Below, piece by piece: positions 33,236-43,300 of a stretch of 64,000 bases of DNA. Location of the stretch: NCBI GenBank assembly GCA_000934455.1, contig KN882586.1, positions 104,796-168,795 of the forward strand, in the 5' to 3' direction. The notes under the pieces are model-generated. The model ran no database searches. It saw only the letters and a list, made by a program, of their open reading frames with translations, and was not told the origin of the DNA. Position numbers and translations under genes: made by a program. The stretch is from Apostichopus parvimensis. Taxonomy: Eukaryota > Echinodermata > Holothuroidea > Aspidochirotida > Stichopodidae. The number at the start of each line of letters is the position of its first letter. The first letter of the stretch is position 1.

Positions 33236-34624
33236 ATAGCCCTCAATAGTGGAGCCAGGAGGGCGAAATTGCCCATATGTTTAGTGTAGGACAGATCATT
33301 TGGAGGGCAAATATTACCTAATCACTCCAAAAAGAGCCCTGGGCACTGAGCCAATAACTAATTCCTACCATGGTATCGAGATTTATGGTTCAAATATATA
33401 CCCATCTCATTACATACCAACTGTTTTTTTTTCTTTTTCTTTCAGGAGGACCACAAGGTACGTTACCTCAGACAGCGAGGTAAGCGAAGTTGACTCTCCT
33501 GTGAAATCGAAGCCGCGGAAGAAATCGTCCTCACAGAAGGAGTCCCCTGTCCCATCGCAGGGTATAACAATGCCACCTTGCAGTAGACTGCACTCATTGC
33601 CGGCACCACCTACACCAACCAACGACATCTGCAGCTCAACACCTTCACTACAACCTCTCCCTTGCACACCAGTCAGGATCACCCCTCTCACACCAGTCAC
33701 GACCACCCCTCGCACCACAGTCGGGGCCACAGCTACCCCAACCAGTGACCATGAGAGGCCGACCACTAACAAGGCCTTTTGGCAAAATGTCCTCAGACTT
33801 CTCGAGGATATAAGAGATACCCAAAGAGTTCATGGAGGCCTGTTGAAGAATTTGCTCACGAAGGAAGGAAGAACCAGTGCCCAAGATTTTACCCTACCAG
33901 ATGGTGCATCTCTCCCACTGAAGACACCCGCGGAGTTGACTTCATTTGAAGAGAAGTTGGCTGACCCAGCATTCCAAACTGGGTTGGTAAGTGCATTGAT
34001 CTTTAATTGCATCATAGGCATTGCACGTATAATTCTTAACAATAATGAAAATGATAAAGAACAGGTGAGAGAACTTTAGACTGCATTGGTTGGATGGTGC
34101 TCATGTAACCCTCATCACAGACATGGCGAGAGCTATCGACAATGGAGACGTACAGGCCATCAATGGGCATCACCAGACGTGGCAGTTATTTGTCTCTTGA
34201 AGTTACGAGCTGTGCTTCAACCAGTACTTGGATGTACCTGCAGGCTCAGCTCGTATGGCAAGCCGTTTTAACATTTACCTCTCTATTCTACTTAAGTAGA
34301 ATTAATTCCACTTAAGTAGAATACAATTAAGCTTAAGTGAAATGAATTGCACTTAAGTAGAATTGCATTTTACTTAAGCTTAATTGTATTCCACTTAAGC
34401 GGAATTCATATTAGCTTAAGTTCAAACGGTTTTTGTTTATATCGTATTTTACTTAAGTAAAATTCAATTTAGCTTAAGTTTAATTGAATTAAGCTTAAGT
34501 AAAATACAATTCTACTTAAGTAAAATACAATTCTGCTTAAGTAAAATTCAATTCTACCTAAGTAAAATGGTATTCTACTTAAGCAAAATGGCTTTTCAAT
34601 TTCACTTGAGCTAAATTGCATTTT

Positions 34625-34780
34625 ACTTAAGTGAAATAGAATTACGCTTAAGTGAAATGTGATTGGTCAATCTATTTCACTTAAGTGAAATAGAATTACG
34701 CTTAAGTGAAATGTGATTGGTCAATCTATTTCACTTAAGTGAAATAGAATTAAGCTTAAGTGAAATGTGATTGGTCAATC
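34625..34780. repeat. 54-bp tandem repeat, about three units
   Basis: The unit contains GTGATTGGTCAATCTATTTC followed by two CTTAAG palindromes. Two full copies and a partial are nearly identical. ATTGGTCAAT is itself an inverted repeat and contains a CCAAT word on the minus strand. It is part of the left array of the 34254-36139 element. Confidence 0.85.
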
Positions 34781-35832
34781 AGTATGCTACTCATTGCGTC
34801 ACTGTACTTGCCGCGAAGTCCGACTTTGTATAGTATACTATTATAGGTACCGCACCACGTGTTCATCCGCTCAAAAGGTTAACCATTGTCAGAAAAGAGG
34901 TAAAAGTACCTAACGTAAAGCTTGTTTAAGCATGTTAGCATTTACTGTCATCGTTTGTTCTGTCTGTATATGAAAGAGCATAGTTTAAAGTACAGATGGT
35001 GTGAAAATAGGGAGGATCGAAGGTGATATAAACCATTTTAGAAAATCGTTGATATTACTCCGAACGAGCAGATGGAAGGGTGCAGTATGCTAAACCTGCT
35101 CCTCTTCTAGCTCAAAATCTAAAAGATCATGATATGGAAGTTTGCAAGTGCCATGATAGGCCAAGATCTCAGCTATCATGTGGTGGGTAGGATATACCAG
35201 ATGAAAACTTCTATCTATGCTTTGGCAGGTCTTGAAAGTGACGAGTTTGGTGTGTAAGTCAATGGAACAATTAATTATGGTGCGAGACCTATAGAGTTAC
35301 GTTCAAGAAGTACTAGTTACGTAACTATTTGCGGCCATTCCCCCATACTGCGATACTTATCCAGCTTTCGTTGTGTATGTACGAACATAACACCATACTT
35401 ACCCTTAGCAAATGAAGCAAAGCTATGTTTGTCACTGAGTCTGAACGTTAGACATTTGGTAAATGCAGCCAGCCAATCAATCGTTGCAAACTGTTGCTGA
35501 TGCTGTTGCACCAAGCAGTGGTACTAGTACTAATAGTAGTAGTACCACAAGACATGGTACCATGTTAACATTGCCCCCAGACCAACCACTTCTCCGCATG
35601 AGGTAAATGTTAATACGGCTTGCCATACGACCGATCCTTCAATTCCACTTAAGCTAAATTGTATTTTACTTAAGTAGAATTGAATTTTACTTAAGTAAAA
35701 TGCAATTGTATTCTACTTAAGTAAAATACAATTCTACCTAAGTAGAATACAATTTAGCTTAAGTTAAATTCAATTTCACTTAAGCTTAATTGTATTCTAC
35801 TTAAGTAAAATACAATTTTACTTAAGTAAAAT

Positions 35833-36062
35833 NNNNNNNNNNNNNNNNNNNNNNNNNNNNNNNNNNNNNNNNNNNNNNNNNNNNNNNNNNNNNNNNNNNN
35901 NNNNNNNNNNNNNNNNNNNNNNNNNNNNNNNNNNNNNNNNNNNNNNNNNNNNNNNNNNNNNNNNNNNNNNNNNNNNNNNNNNNNNNNNNNNNNNNNNNNN
36001 NNNNNNNNNNNNNNNNNNNNNNNNNNNNNNNNNNNNNNNNNNNNNNNNNNNNNNNNNNNNNN
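35833..36062. other. Assembly gap (N run)
   Basis: Two hundred and thirty unknown bases inside the right CTTAAG array, probably unassembled repeat. Confidence 1.
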
Positions 36063-36560
36063 TTAATTGTATTCTACTTAAGTGGAATTAATTCTACTTA
36101 AGTAGAATAGAGAGGTAAATGTTAAAACGGCTTGCCATAAGCTCGGCTAGCATGATAAGGCATCTGTTAAAAGGATTTTTTCATAGTATGAACAATCAAA
36201 AGTACAGTAGGGTAATGTTTTAATACACAGTATGCCTTAGCTTATGGCATACATGACAGTCAGGAGCTCATCCGTATATCTGTTCATAAGTGATAAAATT
36301 TGGTACTGCTTGAATTTGGTACTGCTTTAAATTCTTTTGACCTTTTGGGTAAATTGAATTTGTAAAAGGTAGTAAAAATTTTCACTTGTCATATAATCTA
36401 CATAGAGAATTTATGGTAACAGGTTCTCTAAGATTCTGCCAAACTAATATATTTCTTTATTTTTTTTCTCTTTTTTTATTTCTCTTGCAACTATAACTTC
36501 ACATAATATAGCACTCTAGTGGTGACTTAGGGAAAATTCCTAGATGAAACTAAAAAGTAT

Positions 36561-39500
36561 TTATTTTAATACATTCTGAAGTTGTACAAAATTATACCAA
36601 GAGTACCAATATTTCCTCCAAACACTGCTTTTCATATTACGCAACAAAATGTTTTTTTTTGTAATAGAAAATAGTAACAGTAACTTATTCTGCAGTGGAA
36701 TTTCTTTCCGTACTTTGCAGTTGAAAATGAATTTCTTAACTAAAATTATAATCAAATTCAGCTCTCTGGCAATGTCCGCACCAAACAACACTGTCTTAAT
36801 GTCTAGTACTATACCAATATCTATATTATTTGACATAGTTTGGAGATGATTCCAAAGCCTAACTGAGAGTGGGCAATAATAGAACAAATGTTCAATTGTC
36901 TCAACATACCTATGACAAAAAGTACAAGTATCATGAGTAATTGCTTTTATCAAATGCAAGTACTTATTGGACGGGATAATCCTCTGAAGCAGCCTATACT
37001 GAAACCACCTCAAATTAACATGACTAGAACACTTGAATGGCACTGAACAATAAAAAGACCAATCTTCCTCAGTAATATCGAGGGTACCACACCATTTCGT
37101 ATAGGATTTCTGAATCAACTTCGATTCCTGTAGAAACTTGTTGTAAATATCTTTCGAGCGGAACATACCATTGTAAAGCATTTTGTTAAAGTAGCAATTG
37201 TTTGGAAAAGCAATATCCATATTCCCATCCAGATCAGGTCCATTCCAAAAAGTATTAATGGAGTTAATTATACCACAATATTCTACAAAATTCGTGGAAA
37301 CAAGATATTTTTGGATGAAATTGTCAAAACTATAAAAACTGCCATCAACTGTGACAAAATCGCAAACAAAACGGATACTTTTGTCATACCAGCGCTTGTA
37401 ATACACTGGACTGTTACCAAATTCAATCAGCCCATTATTCCAGAGAGGCAAAGTTAATATGGTCGCATCATCACTAATGGTAGATAGCTCATCTCGAATA
37501 AATATATATGTAATTTCGAAGAGATTTCTCCAAAAGGGGTTAGCAGATCTCAAACTAGCTAATTTTATATAGAAATCCCCATTGGTAAAAACATGTCGGT
37601 GCAAATATTATATTTACGTAAATAACAAGAGCTGAAGCTGAAATGATCACTCTTCAGAAGACGACCAAAAATGATTATTTTGAGTGCCTCACAGTGTTTA
37701 GAAAAATCTATCATATTGAACCCTCCAATTGCATAACTGAGCTTTAATTGTTTACGGCTTATACGGTCTGCTTTATTTTTCCATACGAAACGGGAAATGA
37801 TAGAATTTACCCTATTTCTATACTCCAAGTCAGGCAGCGGAAGTGACATAATACAATAGTTGAAACATGGTAACATAAGAGACTTAACAATTGTTATACA
37901 ACCAAGAGTTGTAAGATAATGCTTTTCCGACAATTTTATTACATTTGAAACTTTATTCAATGCTTTATCGTAATTTTTTTTAACCATGCCCCCCCCCCCC
38001 CAAATCTGTATTGACAACAATTCCTAAAAGAGTGAAATCTTCACCTGTGTTCCAACGAATAGCATACTTCTTACCAATTGGAATAGAAAGCCCTCTCAAA
38101 CTACCAAGTCCCACTAAAAGGGAACTGTCGATATTCAATTTGAGACCAGACAAATCTCTGAAATAGTCAAGTTGTACCATAACCCTATTGAAAGAAGTAC
38201 TGTCACCATGCATAACCAAGGTTGTATCGTCTGCGTATTGAACAGTTTTGAAAATCTGTCCCCTAATATCAATACCACGAATAGAATCATCACTGTTAAC
38301 GAGGCTATTCAAAAGTTCAGCAGAAAGAATAAATAAATAAGGGGACAGAGGGTGACCCTGCCTACAACCACACTCAATGGGAAATTCAATTTCAGACAGA
38401 AAACCATTTACCAACACTGATGAGTAATTATCACTATAGAAAGTATCAAACCATCTAATAATAGACGGCCCAAAGTTAAAGAGATTAAGAAGTTTTCTAA
38501 TGAAAGTAACTGATATACTGTCAAAGGCCTTTTCAAAATCAACCCCAAACAAAATACCCGGTGTATTATCTAACTCCAAGGAATGGATAATATCATACAC
38601 TGTGCGAATACTGTAACCAATGTACCTACCACCAAGAAAGCCACTCTGGTTAGGAGAAATAATATTGGCCAATACTTTTTTCATACGATTAGCAATACAT
38701 CAAGATGCAATTTTATAGGGAACATTCAACAGAGATATTGGTCTGCAATTATTTAAGTAATAACGTGGTTTGCCACCTTTCGGAATTATGGTAATCACAC
38801 CATGTTTTTGTGTGACAGAAAGATTTTTTATACCCAAAATTCAGTGACCGTAATAAGAAGGGACCAATATTGTCCCAAAAACATTTGAGAAATTCAACGG
38901 AGAAACCATCAGAACCTGGCGACTTATTCTTCTGCATGGTCCTGAAAACTCCTGTAATTTCCTCATATGTCAGAGGCACTTCCAGATCACTTGATTGATC
39001 AGTAGATAATTTCACAATGTTATCTGAGAACTTCACATGGAGATCTTCATTTCTTAAAAAAGCATCATTACATCTATAAAGTTCACGATTATAAACGGAA
39101 CACATCCTTTCGAATTTGATCCTGGTCGTAAATATCATGGTCATCTGCATCTTTCAACTGACTAATAGTTCTACTGACCTTATTTCTCTTCTCTAAATTG
39201 AGAAAAAAATTACAAGGCTTCTATCCATATTCCACCCAATCAACCCTAGCTCTTACCATACACCCATGAAGTCTTTTTTCACGTAACTTCTCCAACTCCC
39301 GATTCAACTGATCGATATAATTCTTTGTGTCCTCACTCTCATTATGAAAAGGCTCAATACGATTAATTTCCTCAATAAGATATTTTTCTCTACTGTTTTG
39401 GACCTTCTTCTTATAGGATGAATTAAAAATTGATGCCCCCCTAATATTCAAAAGCAGTATTTCAAAGAGACGGTGATAATCAATAACAAACTGAATATCC

Positions 39501-40370
39501 TTTCTTGGAATTGTATTTCAATTAGAGCGAATATATGGGAAGCATACATACTGATCAATCGTTGAGTCAATAACATCATTGACTTTCTTCAAGTAACCTT
39601 CATCATGAAGCAAAGAATTATTGAACTTCCAAATGCCCCTACCAATCCTAATTTCACTGAAGTTAAAAGATGTAGTATTTAAAAAATGATCAGTTCTATA
39701 ACCTGCTGTGATAGATGACTTTAACACCATGTTGAGTAAACCAGAAGAAATTAGGAAAAAATCTAATCGACTTTGCTTGACTGGATTCCTTTGACGCCAG
39801 GTAAACCTTCTCTCATTAGGATGCAAAACTCGCCACACATCAAACAATTCGAAATCACTCTGCATGTTTAAAACTGCCTGTCTAGCTTTGGGATTATTAA
39901 TATGAAGATAATTATAAGTATCAACTTCAGGATCAACAACGAGATTCCAGTCCCCAACAATAATATTATGAGGGGTATTAAAATCCTCAATAACCTCCTG
40001 AATGTTAACAAAACTGGAGTATCGTTATTAGGCCCATAAAGGACCACGAGAGTGAATGTAAGTCCTGCAGTCTCAATGATTAATGCAATATAATTAACCT
40101 CATTATCAGAATGATGTCTACAAACAGTAACATTTCCTGTTGACTTTATACAAACAGCGACCCCCCTTGAATTAGTCGTCCCAGGTGAAGAATAACAATC
40201 TCCATCCCATTCTGAGAGAATACTATCAAGCAAGTGTTGATCCCAATGAACGTCTTGTAAACAATAAATGTCACTTTCACCTGTGTCAAGTAGTCAAAAA
40301 CATCCTGTCTTTTATTTTTATTATTAAGCCCCCGGCAATTGAGGGGCGAAATGTTGAAACTATTCGCCAT
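36561..40370 (-). pseudogene. LINE ORF2: endonuclease, reverse transcriptase, zinc knuckle
   Basis: Starts M-A-N-S-F-N-I-S-P-L-N-C-R-G-L-N at 40370, the first strand of an APE-type endonuclease. L-Q-D-V-H-W (a D where many relatives have E), S-R-G-V-A-V-C-I-K, Y-G-P-N, G-D-W-N-L-V and S-R-L-D-F-F-L-I-S follow. The reverse transcriptase has V-D-F-E-K-A-F-D-S-I, C-R-Q-G-H-P-L-S-P-Y-L-F and the catalytic Y-A-D-D-T. A C-T-F-C-x8-H-x4-C-P zinc knuckle followed by R-L-W lies near 36870, typical of the Tx1/L1 group. Frame changes occur near 40255, 39985 and 38840, stops near 39518, 39221 and 38705, and a 12-13 base C run (G run in the gene) at 37988-38001 changes frame after the reverse transcriptase core. 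Confidence 0.85.
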
Positions 40371-40626
40371 AAGAATGCTTCATATTCACCACTCCAAGAA
40401 GCAACATGATGCAAGAGATTTTTTATAACAACGATACAAACATGAAAAGCAAAGAACATAGAACAAAGCACAAATACGGTGCTGAAAAACAAACAAATAA
40501 AAACATACGAAAAAAGCACGATCATCCAAACCAGGAACACACATCCCACTATAGCAGTTACCTCTATCGAATCCTCCATGATTCAAAACAGATACATGTA
40601 GACACTTCAGTCTGGGTCCATGTCTC

Positions 40627-41364
40627 TCATTTATATATTTTTTGTCTACTCCCATCGGTCTTCACCACGACTATACTGGCTTGTACGGATCGCGTAACAT
40701 AGGCGTATCTGACTCCGGCCCCTTGCCTAACTTCTGGTAGTTTCGCCCGAAGAGCTTTCCTAGCATCTCGAATGGCTGGACAAACATCATCGCTGATAAA
40801 TATCTTTGCCCCCCGATATGGCGTGTCCTTCAGTTTGCCTGGAGCTGCTCGGAGTATTTTATCCCTGTCACTAAGGTCACGGAAACGGAAGTGGATCGGC
40901 CTCGGTTTCTCCTGTGATGGATTCCTCGGGCCTCCAGGTGTACGGTGAACCCGTTGAAGGTTGATATTTGTGAAGCCCATCAATCCGTGTAAAATATCAT
41001 CTTTTACGATTGTCTCACACGATTCGTTATTTGATTCAGAGACTCCAAAGATGATTAAATTTTGCCTTCTCGACCGGTTCTCCAAATCATCCAGCCTCTT
41101 TTGTGTGGATTCCTCAATGTTGGCTAGCTTACTTCCTAACCCTTCAAATTCCTCCCTCGTAGCTTTCTATTTCATAACTTCTTCCAATTCGACCACCTCT
41201 TTCTCCATGAACTCAACAGATTCGTTAATCTCCACCATTGCAGATTTCAGTGTTTTAAATTCGGACTGAATATCTGCCAGTTGGGTCGGAATTCCTTCCA
41301 AATTGGCCGTTTTTTCCATGATAGTGTCCAACTTCTTATCTATCGTTGCATGCCTTGTTGCCAT
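40627..41364 (-). pseudogene. LINE ORF1: coiled coil and L1-type RNA-binding domain, one stop
   Basis: ATG at 41364 is followed by a coiled coil (I-D-K-K-L-D-T-I-M-E-K-T, E-V-V-E-L-E-E-V), then the L1 ORF1p RNA-recognition motif opening R-R-Q-N-L-I-I-F-G-V-S-E and the C-terminal domain with P-R-P-I-H-F-R-F-R-D, D-R-D-K-I-L-R-A-A and I-F-I-S-D-D-V. ORF1p coats the element RNA as a trimer. The 245-codon frame is intact apart from one TAG (41167-41169) right after the coiled-coil segment. Confidence 0.85.
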
Positions 41365-41920
41365 CTTGCATTCGGACTAGCATCTGAACCTTAATTTGTG
41401 CAGGTAGTGGATGCACGATATAGGCCAGTAGTATAGTACAGAAACACTTACTGTTCGACGGTAGAAAATCCTCCTTCAGGAAATATTTTTCGTAGCACCA
41501 ACTTCTCGGATGAACCAAACAGTGATATTACGTTTCACCGCAGTCCAAATTTGTCCCAAATCAAAGGGATCACTTTGTAGAATAATCACAGGAAACTTCA
41601 ATCAACTTTTGAGCAGGTATCGAATGATTAGTCTATATGGTGGCGGCCATTTTGTTTGCCGATGTAGAACCTCAGACTATTGACTGCACCGAATAGTATA
41701 GGGAGGAAATGCGCGATATTGTCATTTCAGGATCTAGATGGTAATCCTTTCTTCAAAGAATACGACGTAACAACGTGAGTAAAAGTGTTATGAATATGAC
41801 GGTATTGTTTACCTCAAGCTTATTCACAGTCGGGTCTACTTTGGATCGACAAAATATTGGTTGTTCTGGTAGAATTCAGACGATTAGGGAGTGCATTCCC
41901 GTGGCCCGTGTTTACCTTGA

Positions 41921-41937
41921 GGCGGCCATCTTTTTTT
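41921..41937 (-). promoter_or_regulatory. YY1-like site at the LINE 5' terminus
   Basis: The first 17 bases of the element read AAAAAAAGATGGCCGCC. AAGATGGCCGCC fits the YY1 core (AANATGGCSGC). A second similar word, AAAATGGCCGCC, lies on the same strand near 41641-41652. Human L1 has a YY1 site at the same place, where it sets the transcription start. Function here is inferred. Confidence 0.5.
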
Positions 41938-41949
41938 CCAAACTAATAT

Positions 41950-43300
41950 TTACAACTATTATGCAGAATGATCTTCATAGTTGACAATTAACATTGATCA
42001 TTGTCATATATGAGATGTTCGGGAATTATGGGTGACAAGTCCTCTGATGTTATTTTTGGCAATTAAAGAAATAAATAAATTCATAAATTAGATGAAAGTG
42101 AGGGCTGATTATCACTGTCATTGGCTTATGGTGTATGCCAGTAGAAAAAAAAACCTAGTGCTATTTTTCCGTTGTAAATTTGTTCAAAGCACACATTTGA
42201 ATTATTAATCAGAACAATATCAAATCTGATCCCACTGGGAAATAAGCATGTTTAAGCTCAATAGAATGAGAAGGAAAGTTCAGAGCAGAAAATAGTACAA
42301 TTGTCGGGTTTCAATTGTGTATGGGATGTTAAAGAAATATTCAGAGGCCTTACAGGTTTGGTGATTTGTGGATATGTTTAAAATGCTTCATATTACTTCA
42401 AATTGAATGGTTATGAAAGTTGGTCAAAATGTCCATAAATGAATGCATACATTCTTATTGATCTATCATATAAAATGTAATTCAGAGGTTATACATTTTG
42501 GATATGATGAACAAAAATGGATACTTATAGATAAAGGAACCATAATTGTTGTAAGGTTAATCATAATTTAAAAAAGCAGCAATTCTTTAAGCAGGTGATG
42601 AGATTGGTGTCCCTTTACTGCGCTGTGCTATAAAACAGAATTTCTGAAAGCCTACGTCATCTTCAAATAACTCTTGAAAGAGAAAAGCTTTTTGGGGAGA
42701 CACAACATTTCATATCCAATACTATAGTTTATAAGTTTATAATGCACTTTCAAGTTCCAATCCAAGACTCTATAATCTCTATAATCTCCATACTGCTTTT
42801 AGTAGAATTGGACTCTCTATATCTATAATAACTAGGATTTAGAATATAATACTTACAAAAACTTAAATCTTTGTTTACTTGGATCCCCTTGGAAAAATAG
42901 GTGGCTTAACAATCTGTCAAGAATAGCATGGTGTCTATATTGAGCCTGGCAAAACTCTGTTATATTAAAATTTGTTCTCCATATCCTGTATCTGAGGAGG
43001 AGGCCAGCATGATAAAGTCTGGCTAATTCATAACAGCCAACCAAAAACTACTGTGGAGAAGTACATGAGAGAGACAGTAAGGAGGAGGGCAAACCTTGTC
43101 AAATCATGTGGATTTCAAAAAACAATTACCCAGTATCCTAAAATTTGGCTCCAGGAATGGTATGTCATTAAGTTGGAGTAGAAAATGATACGTGCTTTTT
43201 CATGCATCTAGTAAACCAGTGATTGAAATTTGTTTACATACACCATTTTTGACATTGTCGTGGCTACCTCTTAAGGACGAGGATGATTGTCTTCTTTCAG
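41950..43300. other. Non-coding stretch
   Basis: No supported exon or clear repeat structure. AT-rich with short frames only. Confidence 0.4.

Larger units (their letters stand above)
30305..34253 (+). pseudogene. F-V-V-V-E-F companion protein of the transposase (DUF4806-like), copy 1
   Basis: Exons: 30305-30510 with ATG at 30308 (M-A-N-F-V-V-V-E-F, then V-A-V-I-P-T-N-W-L, C-F-W-P, S-W-T-R-Y-T-I-R-I), 31639-31732 (T-Y-D-R-A-V-V-K-L and a basic tail), 33446-33986 (basic K-P-R-K-K-S-S-S-Q-K, a long P/T-rich linker, then A-F-W-Q-N-V-L-R-L-L-E-D-I-R-D-T-Q and a D-G-A-S-L-P-L-K-T-P-A-E-L-T-S-F-E-E-K-L block), and possibly a terminal exon near 34081-34253. The last block resembles the DUF4806 lead-in (L-P-L-x(2)-x(3)-L-x(3)-E). 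Exons two and three join in frame (K-K-R-R-T-T-R-Y). Exon one ends in the wrong phase to join exon two, a frame defect. The F-V-V-V-E-F / C-F-W-P start recurs in many unnamed invertebrate proteins. An element inserted at 34254 cuts the 3' end. Role unknown; position and pairing suggest a transposon accessory protein. Confidence 0.55.
34254..36139. mobile_element. CTTAAG-palindrome element with 77-bp identical inverted termini
   Basis: The ends are perfect inverted copies for 77 bases, beginning TATGGCAAGCCGTTTTAACA. AGCTCG flanks both sides (34248-34253 and 36140-36145), a 6-bp target duplication. Inside each end are long arrays (34280-34775 and 35635-36112) of 15-20 base palindromes centred on CTTAAG, such as ATTCTACTTAAGTAGAAT, in which the two half-arms vary in matched fashion. 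The middle (34790-35600) is unique sequence with no recognised protein. An inner copy of the right terminus lies at 35600-35627. A 230-base gap interrupts the right array. TATGG...CCATA ends and a 6-bp duplication might fit IS3EU-like transposons, but I am not sure. Confidence 0.88.
36451..41937 (-). mobile_element. Full-length Tx1/L1-like LINE with 12-bp target duplication
   Basis: CCAAACTAATAT lies directly outside both ends (36439-36450 and 41938-41949). On the minus strand the element has a ~574-base 5' UTR, ORF1, a ~256-base spacer, ORF2 and an A-rich tail (complement of 36451-36490). About 5.5 kb, the length of a complete L1-type element. ORF1 has one stop and ORF2 several frame defects, so it is dead but not ancient. 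Confidence 0.88.

Noticed and set aside
33410-34042. Minus-strand frames of 70-120 codons opposite the companion gene
   Set aside because: Shadows of the P/T-rich plus-strand exon.
34086-34271. 61-codon frame at the end of the companion gene
   Set aside because: It runs through the terminus of the 34254 element; the frame resembling the family continuation may be a different one, so no clear exon is claimed.
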